From Acidobacteriaceae bacterium (lineage in GTDB: Bacteria; Acidobacteriota; Terriglobia; Terriglobales; Acidobacteriaceae): a stretch of 58,096 nucleotides of DNA. A program made the translations under genes and the position numbers. This document shows, in pieces, positions 26,711 to 35,539 of the stretch; the stretch's first letter is position 1; every line of letters begins with the position of its first letter. The stretch spans positions 1 through 58,096 of the forward strand of contig PMWW01000181.1 of assembly GCA_003165795.1 (NCBI GenBank). Reading direction: 5' to 3'. The notes below the pieces were generated by a model, which saw only the letters and a program-made list of their open reading frames with translations, searched no databases and was not told the DNA's origin.

Positions 26711-26752
26711 GACAGACAAGGAACCGCTGCGCCGCCGCCCCAGGCAGTCGTC

Positions 26753-27121
26753 TTATTCGCTCCACACTGAGAGTTCGTTCCCGTTCGGATCGGAAAAATG
26801 GAAGCGACGGCCTCCGGGAAAGCCGAAAGTCTCGCGCACGATTTTTCCTCCCGCTTCCGTGACCTTGGCGTAGGTTCCTTCCAGCGAGGCAGCATAAATC
26901 ACGACCAGTGGGCCGCGAGTCTTGGTGCCGTCAGGGCCGGCAGTTTGCGCGGCGGTATTGAATCCGCCGGCCAGGCGGCCGTCATGAAAGCTGGTATAGT
27001 CGGGTCCGTAATCCTGGAAGTTCCAGCCAAAGACCTGGCTGTAGAAGCGCTTGGTCGCCGCGATGTCGGTCGCGGGAAACTCGATGTAGTCGATCTGAAG
27101 ATTGTGCTCTTGCCGGGCCAT
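26753..27121 (-). CDS. VOC-family protein (glyoxalase/bleomycin-resistance fold)
   Basis: A single VOC domain of 122 residues made of two beta-alpha-beta-beta-beta units. Visible segments are IDYIEFPATDIAATKRFYSQVFGWNFQDYGPDY and, in the second half, VTEAGGKIVRETFGFPGGRRFHFSDPNGNELSVW. The terminal FSDPNGNELSVW Glu is the usual second-half metal ligand. The first-half ligand position is not a His, so metal binding is uncertain and many such proteins are enzymatically uncharacterised. Start ATG 27121 (MARQEHNLQ) fits the family; the longer frame upstream lies in repeat-like DNA. Confidence 0.85.
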   Translation of the reverse strand: MARQEHNLQIDYIEFPATDIAATKRFYSQVFGWNFQDYGPDYTSFHDGRLAGGFNTAAQTAGPDGTKTRGPLVVIYAASLEGTYAKVTEAGGKIVRETFGFPGGRRFHFSDPNGNELSVWSE

Positions 27122-27300
27122 GCTCGCCTCGCTCCAAAGATACGTCGAAGGAGAGTAACACACTCGGGCCCAAAGGAGCACGCGCGCGACCCGTGAGGTT
27201 TCCGCAAGCGGGTGCTGGTGTCTCCGATCAAGAGTCGGGGACACCGCAGATATTTCCCGCTCCGACGCTCCAGCAAGCGCAGCAGTGGCGCTTGCGGGAG

Positions 27301-27329
27301 CCCATCTTCGCTTCGGTTGAAATGACAAA
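27301..27329 (-). repeat. Dispersed short repeat, diverged inverted copy
   Basis: On the - strand TTTGTCATTTCAACCGAAGC, then GAAGATGGG, matches the head of the TTGTCATCCCGAGCGAAGCG family with several changes. Confidence 0.4.
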
Positions 27330-27482
27330 CATATGCCAGGAATGACCGGCTGATCGGCAGCAGAAGCGGTTGCGAAAGCTTTCCCCAGTTACGAGCGATT
27401 GCTCATCGGTCGAGGTAACCGAGAGACGAAGGACCCCCCGGCTCACCGTCCTTGCTCGCCGGCAAGCGTGCCCAGCAAATGA

Positions 27483-27510
27483 AAGGGGGCGGGAATGTCC
27501 GCGCCCCCTT
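27483..27510 (-). terminator. Terminator of the peptidoglycan-binding-like gene
   Basis: A 9-bp GC-rich stem (AAGGGGGCG paired with CGCCCCCTT) with a 10-base loop lies 24 bases after the stop on -, followed by TTTCATTTG. Confidence 0.7.
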
Positions 27511-27533
27511 CGCGCCCGAATTCCGCCGTTAGG

Positions 27534-28028
27534 TTATTGCTGGTCGGCCGCGCCTCCGGGCTGGGTTTCGCTGTCTACGCCGAGCTCATGGGGCGAAGGG
27601 ATATTGGCCGTCTCGGGATTGAGCAAGCCCTTGTGATCGGGACCCAGGCCCAGCTTGATCAGTGCCCGCGAGTCAGGAGTGATCTTCGTCTGCCAGCCGT
27701 TGGTGGACTGGTAACGGAGCATGGCTTCTTTGGAGGCTTCGTCCCACACGCCCGTCGGCTCGCCGGTCAGGTAATGCTCGCGAATCAAAGCGCTCTGGAT
27801 GGCAACCGTCCTGTCCTCATCGATGCCATGCTGGCCATGCGAATGGGCAACCGCAGCGGTCTTGGTTGAATGCTTGGAGGAATGCTGGTGAGATGAGGTG
27901 TGGGCGCTGGAAAGCTGCGCATGTTTGGGTTTTGCCTTGGTGGTTGTGGTCGCCGATGTCACTCCGGCCGTGATTAGCAACACAAAAAATATGGAAGCCA
28001 AATGAGATATACGAGTTGTTAGGGGCAA
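27534..28028 (-). CDS. Exported protein with peptidoglycan-binding-like domain
   Basis: A secreted protein ending in a PG_binding_1-like helical domain (about residues 75-135: TVAIQSALIREHYLTGEP, then TGVWDEASKEAMLRYQSTNG, then SRALIKLGLGP). A hydrophobic signal segment (HLASIFFVLLITAGVTSA) is followed by a His/Ser/Lys-rich linker. No ATG gives a plausible start. TTG at 28028 with GAGAGG upstream is preferred; TTG at 28058 is also in frame. Closely similar proteins (QSALIREHYLTGEPTG...GWQTK) are, from memory, common in Acidobacteriota. The probable role is cell-wall attachment, but a catalytic domain is absent. Confidence 0.75.
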   Translation of the reverse strand: MPLTTRISHLASIFFVLLITAGVTSATTTTKAKPKHAQLSSAHTSSHQHSSKHSTKTAAVAHSHGQHGIDEDRTVAIQSALIREHYLTGEPTGVWDEASKEAMLRYQSTNGWQTKITPDSRALIKLGLGPDHKGLLNPETANIPSPHELGVDSETQPGGAADQQ

Positions 28029-28136
28029 CGACCACCTCTCGAGCAAGTTTATGAACAACTGAATTATCCCGCTATTGTAATGAAGCTTTAACGGATTGGG
28101 GAACTATAAAACGAGCCAGGTTCCCAGAATGAAACA

Positions 28137-28179
28137 GGCGGCGCCAGGTACCACTTTGGTTCGGTGCCTGAGCGCCGCC
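28137..28179 (-). terminator. Long hairpin after the DegP-type protease gene
   Basis: A 16-bp stem (28137-28152 with 28163-28179) has one G-U pair and one bulged A, and a 10-base loop. It lies about 50 bases after the protease stop on - and is followed by TGTTTCATTCT. It is a strong structure with a weak T-run. Confidence 0.6.
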
Positions 28180-28230
28180 GTTTGCGTTGCCTATTGTTAA
28201 CCTTGCATGAATTCCGGGGCCACTCTCCAA

Positions 28231-29847
28231 TTACGGCAGCGTGCCTCCCATGAACACCGTTGTGTTGTCTCGACTGCCGCGCGGGCGCACCAGGAATACG
28301 ATGTCCTGGCCGCTCTTGGATTGCGCTTCAATGCGGCGGAAATCTTCTTCGCTGTTCACCGGCTGCTTGTTGATCTCGACGATGATGTCGCCTTTGCCGA
28401 GTCCCGCCGTCTCACCGAAGCCGTCGGGCTTGACGTCTTGTACGATGACGCCCTTAGTGTTCGGCAACTGGTAACGATCGGCCAGATCTTTGGTGATGCC
28501 GCGCACGGTGACTCCAAACTTGCTCTCCTGCGGTTGACCTTCATCGTTGCCTTGGTCCTGTCCGCCCAGACGTGCGGCAAAGAGCTTGGCACGATCAGCG
28601 ATGGTGACCTCGGCGCTCGATTCCTTGCCGTTACGAATGTAGCCGACCTTAGCAGTCGAGCCAGGCTTCAGGGACGAAATCTCGGCTACCAGTTCATCGC
28701 CGTTCTTCACCGTCTTACCATTCACCGAGACGATGGTGTCGCCGGTCACCAGGCCGGCCTTTTCGGCGGGGCCATTGGGGGTAATGCTGGCGATGGTGAC
28801 GCCGCTGTTGACGCCATAAACCCGGGCCACGGCAGGATTGGGTATGGCATTGAACTGCACCCCGATGGAACCGCGTGAAACCTTGTGCTCCGAGCCAATC
28901 AGCTGGTTATAGACCGACACTACGGTGTTGGAGGGCATGGCAAAGCCAACGCCCTGATAACCGCCTCCGCTGGTGTAGATAGCGGTGTTGATGCCGATGA
29001 CTTCGCCGTTCATGTTGACCAGCGGACCACCCGAGTTGCCGGGGTTAATGGCAGCGTCGGTTTGAATAAACTTCTCAAACTGGCGCTGAGGAATGATGTC
29101 GCGCCCAATCGCCGACACGATGCCGGCGGTCACGGTTTCGTTCAAGCCGAACGGGCTGCCAATGGCCAGGACCCAGTCGCCGACGCTCATAGCGTCGGAG
29201 TTGCCGAGCTTGGCTGCCGGTAGCGGCTTCTTGGCGTCAATCTTGATGACCGCCAGATCGGTTTCGGCGTCCACTCCAATTACCGTGGCAGTGTAGGTGA
29301 CGGTCTCGGGATCGCCCATCAGGTTCACGCGGATGCGGTCGGCTTTGTCGACCACGTGATTGTTGGTAAGGATGTAGCCTTTGGAATCGACGATCACGCC
29401 CGATCCCAGCGAGCGCTCACGCATGTCGCCGCCACCCGGACCTTGGCCGCCGCCCTGTCCACCTTGCCCACCTTGTCCACCGAAGAAGCGGTTAAAGAAA
29501 TCCTGGAAGGGATTGTCCTCGTCGCCGCCACCGGGCCCTTCGTCTTGCCCTTGTCCCGGAGGCCCCATGCGCTGATGAGGGTTCTTGATAGTCGATTCGG
29601 TGTTGATGTTCACCACCGACGGCTCCAGCTGGCGAGCGATGGTCGAGAACTGGTTCGACATCTGGACGGGCGAGGGCACCTTCAGCGGAGTAGCGTCGGC
29701 GGAAGGATTCTGCTCTTTGCCTTTTACGGCCCCAGAAACCACGGTGCCAATCAAAATACCCAGCGTAAGAGTCGCCAGGATCACCAGGGTCGAGGCAAAG
29801 CGATTGGCTTTAAATCTTTGCCTGAAACCAGAAACTTGCGGATCCAT
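28231..29847 (-). CDS. degP: Periplasmic serine endoprotease, DegP/HtrA (Do) family
   Basis: Protein-quality-control protease and chaperone of the envelope. A cytoplasmic start is followed by one membrane/signal segment (residues 19-40), then a Gly/Gln-rich linker (about 95-142) that replaces the LA loop. The trypsin-like domain has His164 (TNNHVVD), Asp197 (AETDLAV) and Ser272 (NPGNSGGP). Two PDZ domains follow at about 325-405 and 440-535 ([38 protein letters not shown]). Length (538) is at the long end for the family because of the linker. DegQ-like naming is equally valid. A hairpin terminator follows. Confidence 0.93.
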   Translation of the reverse strand: MDPQVSGFRQRFKANRFASTLVILATLTLGILIGTVVSGAVKGKEQNPSADATPLKVPSPVQMSNQFSTIARQLEPSVVNINTESTIKNPHQRMGPPGQGQDEGPGGGDEDNPFQDFFNRFFGGQGGQGGQGGGQGPGGGDMRERSLGSGVIVDSKGYILTNNHVVDKADRIRVNLMGDPETVTYTATVIGVDAETDLAVIKIDAKKPLPAAKLGNSDAMSVGDWVLAIGSPFGLNETVTAGIVSAIGRDIIPQRQFEKFIQTDAAINPGNSGGPLVNMNGEVIGINTAIYTSGGGYQGVGFAMPSNTVVSVYNQLIGSEHKVSRGSIGVQFNAIPNPAVARVYGVNSGVTIASITPNGPAEKAGLVTGDTIVSVNGKTVKNGDELVAEISSLKPGSTAKVGYIRNGKESSAEVTIADRAKLFAARLGGQDQGNDEGQPQESKFGVTVRGITKDLADRYQLPNTKGVIVQDVKPDGFGETAGLGKGDIIVEINKQPVNSEEDFRRIEAQSKSGQDIVFLVRPRGSRDNTTVFMGGTLP

Positions 29848-29978
29848 TCAGTATCCTCCGGCTAACCAGCCAGTAGAAATTATACAGTTGCCGCCACTTA
29901 CCGCTTGAATTGTGTGGGGAATCCCTGCCGGTTCGCTAACTATATAGACGCAGACAGCGAGCAATTCGTCACCTGAAG

Positions 29979-30002
29979 CAGTTGTCAGTTGCCAGTTGTC
30001 AG
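29979..30002. repeat. Short tandem CAGTTGTCAGTTGC motif
   Basis: CAGTTGTCAG, then TTGC, then CAGTTGTCAG: two identical 10-mers around a 4-base spacer, just before the tail of a dispersed repeat at 30001. A similar AGCAGTTAGCAGTTAGCA string sits after the efflux operon near 16464. Intergenic and non-coding. Confidence 0.5.
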
Positions 30003-30022
30003 AAAAGCAGGTCCCTCCGCTC
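30001..30022 (-). repeat. Dispersed short repeat, tail-only copy
   Basis: On - it reads GAGCGGAGGGACCTGCTTTT, the tail of the family seen at 4640-4656. A separate TTTGTCATTTCTGAT head-like string lies 17 bases on, at the amidohydrolase stop. Confidence 0.45.
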
Positions 30023-30042
30023 CTCCCCTAACCCCTGATTTG

Positions 30043-31737
30043 TCATTTCTGATACACGGTCTTCCCGCCAACTACGCTGCGCAGCACCTGCGTTTTCAAA
30101 ATCTCTGCTGGCGGGATTCTTGTCAGATCGCGATCCAGCACGACGAAGTCAGCCAACATGCCGGGAGCAAGCGTTCCCTTCTCTTTCTCGGCAAACTGGG
30201 CATAGGCAGCGCCGGTGGTATAAGCCGCAAGCGCTTGCTGGATAGTAATTTTCTGCTCCGGAAAATATTCCTTGGTTCCGGCTTCGTTCTTGCGCGTCAC
30301 TGCCGAATAAATCCCGCGAAAGGGCGTGATCGGCTCGACCGGGTAATCGGTCCCAAAGGCCAGCGGAATCCCGCTGTCGAGAAACTGCTTCCAGGGATAC
30401 GAAGTCTTCGCCCGCTCGGGGCCAATGCGCTCGACCGCCCAGTGCATGTCGGTCAGCAAATGATTCGGCTGGACGGAAGCAACCACGCCGAGTTCCTTGA
30501 ATTGCTGGAATTGCCCTGGCGCTATGACCTGAGCATGTTCGATACGAAAACGGAAATCGCGCCACCGATTGTTTTCCCGCGCGTTGCGCGCGGCTTCGGC
30601 ATAAGCGTCCAGCGCCATCTGCGTAGCACGATCGCCAATGGCGTGAAAGCCCAACTGGAAGCCGGCTGCGGCGCGTTCCACGGCCATGCGGTTTAGTCGA
30701 TCCTGCTGGTAGCGCGGCAATCCCGAGTTGCCGGCATCATCTGAAAACGGCGCCAGCAGCGCCGCCGTGCGCGAGCCCAGCGAACCATCCATGAAGCCCT
30801 TGAGCATCGCGGTGTGCAGCATGGCATCGTCTGCAGGATGCTGCGCGCGATGCTTCTCCAGCAGGTCAACCGAGCCGTTGAAGTCGAGCCACTCGCTGAT
30901 GCGCAGCGTGAGCTTCCCTTCCCGTTCCAGCTCTTCGTAAGTGAGAAAGTCTTCCCAGTCTGAATAATCCTGCGCTGAGGTGATGCCCCACATGGCAGCA
31001 TTGGCCAGGGCGTATTCGGCCGAGCGGCGTCTCTGCGAAGGAGTGGGCGCTGGGATCTTCGACCACACCAGCGTCATTGCCGGATCTTCGCGAATGATCC
31101 CCGTGGGCTCGCCCTGGGCATCGTGATCGATCTTGCCGCCAGGCGGATCGGGCGTGGTGGCGTTGATTCCCGCTGCTTTCAGCGCGGCCGTATTCGCAAT
31201 CGAAATGTGGCCGTCCACGCGACCGAGAAACGCTGGATGATCGCCAGTCACCGAGTCGATATCCTGCCGCGTTGGCAACTGCTGCTCTGCCCAGAGCGTG
31301 TGGTCCCAGCCGCCGCCAACGATCCAGTCGCCGGGGGCCAAAGCCTTTGTGTGATCGGCAATCCGCTGCTGCATCTCCTGCGGCGACCGTGACCCGGTGA
31401 GATCGACTTCGAAGTGGCGCAAGCCTCCGGCCGCGAGATGGACGTGCGCGTCGTTGAAGCCGGGCATCACAAAATGTCCGCCCAGATCGACGACCTGCGT
31501 GTGGCTGCCCTTCAGCTTGCGGATCTCATCGTTCGATCCGATGGCGACGATGCGGCCATCGCGAACTGCCATCGCCTGAGCGCGCGCGGGTGCGGCCTGC
31601 GTGTAAATATCGGCGTTGACGAAGAGGATGTCGGGAGCGTTGGCGGTGAAAGCCTTCGCGGTCGATGGTGGATCGGAGAAATTCGTATTCAACGCGCCCA
31701 ATGATATCGCAAGCACAACGGCGAGAGCGATCTGCAT
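30043..31737 (-). CDS. Exported metal-dependent amidohydrolase (YtcJ-like)
   Basis: An amidohydrolase-superfamily enzyme of 564 residues with an N-terminal signal peptide (MQIALAVVLAISLGALN). The HxH metal motif is H98-V-H100 in GFNDAHVHL. Later ligands appear as RIEHAQVIAP, GFHAIGDRA and the Asp of AFGTDYPVEP. The C-terminal composite beta domain contains the typical GTLAPGMLADFVVLDRDL. YtcJ/AepA-type members hydrolyse amides or N-acylated compounds, but the substrate here is not predictable. It lies upstream of degP with no overlap, and the next gene (M20 peptidase) is 223 bases away, so peptide/amide scavenging genes cluster without a clear operon. Confidence 0.9.
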   Translation of the reverse strand: MQIALAVVLAISLGALNTNFSDPPSTAKAFTANAPDILFVNADIYTQAAPARAQAMAVRDGRIVAIGSNDEIRKLKGSHTQVVDLGGHFVMPGFNDAHVHLAAGGLRHFEVDLTGSRSPQEMQQRIADHTKALAPGDWIVGGGWDHTLWAEQQLPTRQDIDSVTGDHPAFLGRVDGHISIANTAALKAAGINATTPDPPGGKIDHDAQGEPTGIIREDPAMTLVWSKIPAPTPSQRRRSAEYALANAAMWGITSAQDYSDWEDFLTYEELEREGKLTLRISEWLDFNGSVDLLEKHRAQHPADDAMLHTAMLKGFMDGSLGSRTAALLAPFSDDAGNSGLPRYQQDRLNRMAVERAAAGFQLGFHAIGDRATQMALDAYAEAARNARENNRWRDFRFRIEHAQVIAPGQFQQFKELGVVASVQPNHLLTDMHWAVERIGPERAKTSYPWKQFLDSGIPLAFGTDYPVEPITPFRGIYSAVTRKNEAGTKEYFPEQKITIQQALAAYTTGAAYAQFAEKEKGTLAPGMLADFVVLDRDLTRIPPAEILKTQVLRSVVGGKTVYQK

Positions 31738-31960
31738 GAAGATGTGGTCCAGGTGGAAGGCCAGCCTCAGACCAGCTTATCCCATTTGCCTGAGGCTTGT
31801 GCTGGTGCCCCAGGTTCACGTCCGTTAAGAGATTCAATGCATCGGGCGCGGGATTTAGATTCACTGCTTCAGATTAGACGGATTCCTGCATCGATTCCAG
31901 CCTTGCAGAAGCCGCCACCATTCGCACGAACGCGGTCTCTTCCATCGGATTCGAATCGCA

Positions 31961-33235
31961 TCACTCCCCCGACACTCCCGCCAGTGCCAGCGTGAGCAGC
32001 AGAATCCGTTTCAATCCCAGATCGCGGCCGGCCGGATCGTACCACTCATGAATGGTGTGAGCACCGCCGCCGCTGCCGCCCGCGCCGATGGCGATGGCTT
32101 CCCGCCCCAGCGATAGCGGAATATTGGCATCGGTGGAGGCGCGCTGAGTGCGGGCCGCGTTGTTCAGTTGAGCGTCTACCGCGCGAATGGCTTTCAGCAG
32201 CTGCGATTCCAACGGCAAGTCAGCCGCGGGACGATTGCCGATCACGCGCACCTCCGCGGTCAGCAGCTCCTGTTTCTTACGGCTGGTCATTTCAGGGATC
32301 ACGTGATCGATGGCTTCATGCAACGCGCGCTCCAGCCGGTCAAGCTCCTCGACCGATGCCGAACGCGTGTCCACACGCATGGTCGCTGACTCGGGAATGG
32401 AGTTGACCGACGTGCCGCCGCGGATGATCCCGATGTTGTGCGTGGTTTTAGGAACGGCTGGAACCGGCGTGCGAGTAAAGCGGTCGATCATGCGGGCCAG
32501 GGCAACGATGGGATTGGCCGCGCCAAAGTCGCTCCATGAGTGTCCACCGGCTCCGCGGACCGTGACTTCATAGCGGCGACTGCCCAGGCCCTCGGCGATG
32601 ATGGTGTCGGTTCCCGCACCGTCGAGCACAATCAACGACGCAATGGTCGCCGACCACTGCGGCTGCTGGTAGATGTGCCTCACGCCGCGCAGATCGCCTT
32701 CGCCTTCTTCCCCAACGTTGCCGATAAGCAAGATGGGCGCGGTGTTCGTCAGCCCCGCTGCCCGGAGAGCGCCGGCAATCGCCAGTAGCGCAACGATGCC
32801 CGCGGAGTTGTCCGAGATCCCTGGACCGTAGAGTTTGCCCGCATCGCGCCGAACCTCGATCGGTGTGCCTTCAGGGAATACGGTATCGATATGGGCGCTA
32901 AGAGCGATGTAGGGAGCGTTGGGATCAGTCCCGGGGCGAATGCCGAAGACGTTGCCAATCTCGTCGCGGTGCACGTCGGAGAGCGCCAATTCCGTGAAGC
33001 GGGCCGCCAGCCACTCGCTACGCGCCGATTCGCCCCAAGGCGGCGCGGCAATGGCGGTCACATCGATTTGCGCGTCTTCCAACTCACGGCTGTGCGCGCG
33101 AAACCAAGCGAAGGCCTGGTGTACGCGGCGCAACTCGGCAATGCGCGCAACCTGCTGTTGGGCCGAACGGGATCCTTGGGATTCGCTTGCGAAAGGCGTT
33201 CGTACTGGAGAACCTGGAGCCATGGCGTCGCCCAT
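31961..33235 (-). CDS. M20-family metallopeptidase
   Basis: A di-zinc peptidase or deacylase of 424 residues. All family ligands are visible: His115 and Asp117 (SAHIDTV), bridging Asp142 (GPGISDNSAG), the catalytic pair Glu176-Glu177 (GNVGEEGEGD), and the terminal His in GGAHTIHEWYD. The dimerisation lid contains VRGAGGHSWSDFGAANPI. It most resembles the PepT/CPG2-like tri- or dipeptidase branch, but exact specificity is open. There is no clear signal peptide. Start at 33235 or 33223 (MAPGSP). Confidence 0.9.
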   Translation of the reverse strand: MGDAMAPGSPVRTPFASESQGSRSAQQQVARIAELRRVHQAFAWFRAHSRELEDAQIDVTAIAAPPWGESARSEWLAARFTELALSDVHRDEIGNVFGIRPGTDPNAPYIALSAHIDTVFPEGTPIEVRRDAGKLYGPGISDNSAGIVALLAIAGALRAAGLTNTAPILLIGNVGEEGEGDLRGVRHIYQQPQWSATIASLIVLDGAGTDTIIAEGLGSRRYEVTVRGAGGHSWSDFGAANPIVALARMIDRFTRTPVPAVPKTTHNIGIIRGGTSVNSIPESATMRVDTRSASVEELDRLERALHEAIDHVIPEMTSRKKQELLTAEVRVIGNRPAADLPLESQLLKAIRAVDAQLNNAARTQRASTDANIPLSLGREAIAIGAGGSGGGAHTIHEWYDPAGRDLGLKRILLLTLALAGVSGE

Positions 33236-33319
33236 TAGTATACGGCGGGGACAGAAGAGGACGCGGGTGACTACGATTAAAGCACCAGCACGAAACCGCC
33301 AACCGACTTAAGGGCGCGA

Positions 33320-33562
33320 TCAAGGAAAGTTGACGTGTTCATAGATCTGCTCGTTCGTCACCTCTACTTTGGGGCCTTCGGAGACAATGAGTGGGAACTG
33401 CACTCTCTTGGGACGAGGACGTTGTCCTTGCAACAGGACGCTCTTGACACCAGACAAGACTAACTCGCGCATGGATTCGCCTCGCGCAGCAGCTTGCTCC
33501 TTCAGCTTGCGGTATAAGGGCGCTGGAATGTCAACCGTGGTACGAATGGATTCCTGCTTCAT
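33320..33562 (-). CDS. Ribbon-helix-helix antitoxin-like protein without a toxin
   Basis: 80 residues. The N-terminal half is a MetJ/Arc-type ribbon-helix-helix (SIRTTVDIPAPLYRKLKEQAAARGESMRELVLSGVKSVL). The C-terminal tail (VQFPLIVSEGPKVEVTNEQIYEHVNFP) is the kind that, in VapB proteins, binds a VapC partner encoded just downstream. Downstream here there are only 84 bases before the M20 gene and no PIN frame. The protein is intact with a plain ATG start. It is either an orphan antitoxin or one acting on a distant toxin. Confidence 0.75.
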   Translation of the reverse strand: MKQESIRTTVDIPAPLYRKLKEQAAARGESMRELVLSGVKSVLLQGQRPRPKRVQFPLIVSEGPKVEVTNEQIYEHVNFP

Positions 33563-33639
33563 GGTGCTATTGTTTCACATCTGCCATAAATATGGAGCCG
33601 AGGATACTGGCCGCAATCCGCTGTCGGGAAACAATAGAT

Positions 33640-34908
33640 TTACGACGCCAGCTCCGACCGCATCCCATTCGCAGTCTGGATGCACTCCATGATCTCGGGA
33701 TCGGTCAGCATCCGCTCGGACTCCTTGGCTCGCCGATAAATCCGGTCGACCAGTTCATCGGTCGCGGGAATGTCGTGGCGTTCCAGCCAGAACTGCACAT
33801 TCGACTTGCCACTCATCGGCCCCACCTCGATAATCTGCTCCATGCCGAAGAAGTGTGAGGGCACGCCGGAGTAAATGCTATTGGCCAGCATCACATCGTT
33901 CTTGCGGTAGGCTTTGATCACCGCCGCTGCGTGAACCCCGGTTCCGGTGCGGAAAGCGTCGTCGCCGACGACCGGGTAGTTCTTGGGAATGGGAACGCCG
34001 GTAGCTTTGGAGACGGCTTCGCAATACTCCTTCAGCTTGGTCAGGTCCTGGCTCTTCCACGGCTCGATGCCCAGCAGCCTCAGGTTCACCAGCATCTGGT
34101 CCATCTGGGTGTTGCCAACGCGCTCGCCAATGCCGCAAGCGGTAGCGTGGACGACCTCAGCTCCTGCTACCAGCGCGGCAATCGAATTCGCCACTGCCAG
34201 TCCGCGATCGCAATGACCGTGCCACTCGACGCGGATGTTCTCGCCCGACGGCTTTACCACTTCGTTGATGACGAAGTGCATGAGCGCGACCACTCCCATG
34301 GGCGTTGCGTGCCCGCAGGTATCGCAAATTACGATGGCTTTCGCGCCGCAGCTAATCGCCGTGCTGTAGAGCCGCTGGATGGTCTCGGGATCGCAGCGGG
34401 TGGTGTCTTCGGTCACGTACATCACGTCGAGACCGAGCGAGATGGCATACTTCACCGCATTTTCCGTGGTGCGCAGCAGAAAGTCGTCGCTCCAGTCTTC
34501 GGTGTAGCGGCGAATGGGACTCGATCCGATGAAGGTGGCTGCCTCGATGGCAACGCCGGTGCGCTCCACGATTTCAGCGATCGGGCGGATATCGTTCCGA
34601 TGGGTGCGGGCGGCGCAGTTGGGCTTGATCTTCAGCTTCGCCCGGCCAATCTCGCGCGCCAGCGCTTCACAGTGCGCCACGGCGCGAGGACCGGCTCCCG
34701 GCAGCCCAATGTCGACCATGTTGATGCCGACATCTTCCATCAGGTGAAGGATTTCGATTTTCTCCTCGATGGTGGGATCGCGCACGGAAGGCGATTGCAG
34801 GCCATCGCGCAGCGACTCGTCATTCAGCAGAACTTTGCCGGCCGGTACCATCGACCGGGCATAGATCGTGTTCCAGTCGTAAATTAATTCCGAGAGATTG
34901 GCAGACAC
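33640..34908 (-). CDS. HMGL/LeuA-superfamily acyl-CoA-condensing enzyme (2-isopropylmalate synthase-like)
   Basis: A TIM-barrel enzyme of the DRE-TIM metallolyase family. Start GTG 34908 (VSANLSELIYDWN) is preferred; a TTG at 34941 is also in frame. The metal/catalytic motif reads DESLRDG (residues 30-36), with Ser for the usual Thr. The HxH ligands are H230-G-H232 in EWHGHCDRG. ACGIGERVGNTQMDQ is the Claisen-condensing subgroup signature (G-GER-GN). Length (422) is shorter than leucine-pathway LeuA because the regulatory domain is absent. Candidates are isopropylmalate, citramalate, homocitrate or methylthioalkylmalate-type synthase, and sequence alone does not choose. No leu or aksA-type neighbours are present. 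Confidence 0.8.
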   Translation of the reverse strand: MSANLSELIYDWNTIYARSMVPAGKVLLNDESLRDGLQSPSVRDPTIEEKIEILHLMEDVGINMVDIGLPGAGPRAVAHCEALAREIGRAKLKIKPNCAARTHRNDIRPIAEIVERTGVAIEAATFIGSSPIRRYTEDWSDDFLLRTTENAVKYAISLGLDVMYVTEDTTRCDPETIQRLYSTAISCGAKAIVICDTCGHATPMGVVALMHFVINEVVKPSGENIRVEWHGHCDRGLAVANSIAALVAGAEVVHATACGIGERVGNTQMDQMLVNLRLLGIEPWKSQDLTKLKEYCEAVSKATGVPIPKNYPVVGDDAFRTGTGVHAAAVIKAYRKNDVMLANSIYSGVPSHFFGMEQIIEVGPMSGKSNVQFWLERHDIPATDELVDRIYRRAKESERMLTDPEIMECIQTANGMRSELAS

Positions 34909-35076
34909 GTTAGCTCGATACCCCGATTTCCCTCCCAACAAGCCCCACGCTCGTCGGGGACCCGGTCACCGCCACCCCACAACGCCGGTCCACTAGAACT
35001 GATGCGGGACTGGGCCCGCTCGATAAACCCTGCTCGACAAAATAAAGTTCAATCCGAATTATCGCCCAAACATGGC

Positions 35077-35421
35077 CTACTGCTTTTCTTTTTCTTCTGC
35101 CGGCTTCGGCGCCAGCGTCAGTCCAAACGCGGACTGGCGCCCCAGACCAGCGACATTCCGCCCCTTCGGCTCCTCGTCGCTTGGCAAATACAGCGTCCGG
35201 CAGTGCTCGCAGCGATAGATCTCGGCCTGATCGCCCAAGGCCTGGCGCACATCGCCGCAGGTCTGCTCCAGAACGTCAGCCAGGTAGAACCAGCGCTTAA
35301 GGTGGCCGCCGCACAACTTGCCTTTCGCGTCGGGCTCATTGCAGGCTCGCTGAAATGCCTTCTTGTATTTCACCTTGTGGTGCGGAAGCTGGGGCGCTCC
35401 GTCAGGGCTGATCTCAGGCAT
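35077..35421 (-). CDS. Cysteine-containing small protein of unknown function
   Basis: 114 residues from ATG 35421 (MPEISPDGAPQLPHHKVKYKKAF). It holds cysteines at 27, 37, 55, 71 and 74. The last pair is a CEHC knuckle followed by RTLYLPSDEEPKGRN, suggesting a zinc-binding fold, and the C-terminus is Lys/Glu-rich. I recall similar proteins from Acidobacteriota but know no function. It lies between the LeuA-like gene and the aldehyde dehydrogenase without coupling to either; an upstream in-frame start at 35496 is less likely. Confidence 0.65.
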   Translation of the reverse strand: MPEISPDGAPQLPHHKVKYKKAFQRACNEPDAKGKLCGGHLKRWFYLADVLEQTCGDVRQALGDQAEIYRCEHCRTLYLPSDEEPKGRNVAGLGRQSAFGLTLAPKPAEEKEKQ

Positions 35422-35539
35422 AGATGGCAGTATCGCCTGTCGCGGGAAATATCTCAATATTCTGATTATGGTGCAGAAAAAACGCAAAGAAGCCAAGCCT
35501 GGCTCTGAAGCACCTTCAAGGAGGATCGGACCAACACTC

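Larger units (their letters stand above)
26290..26752. other. Gene-free interval with palindromes and repeat debris
   Basis: About 463 bases between two convergent genes. It holds three tandem palindromes (26347-26407), an inverted short repeat copy (26672-26710) and otherwise unstructured sequence. No coding region is supported. Convergent neighbours do not need a promoter here, so the palindromes serve no visible gene. Confidence 0.5.
27122..27533. other. Gene-free interval with repeat copy and terminator
   Basis: About 412 bases between the VOC gene start and the end of the next - strand gene. It holds a diverged dispersed-repeat copy (27301-27329), CAAGCGCAGCAGTGGCGCTTG-like inverted sequence just before it, and a strong terminator hairpin at 27483-27510. 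No coding region is supported. Confidence 0.5.

Noticed and set aside
33084-33323. Possible toxin overlapping the orphan antitoxin end by four bases
   Set aside because: The overlap is suggestive, but the translation lacks PIN or RelE features and is antisense-like over the M20 gene start.
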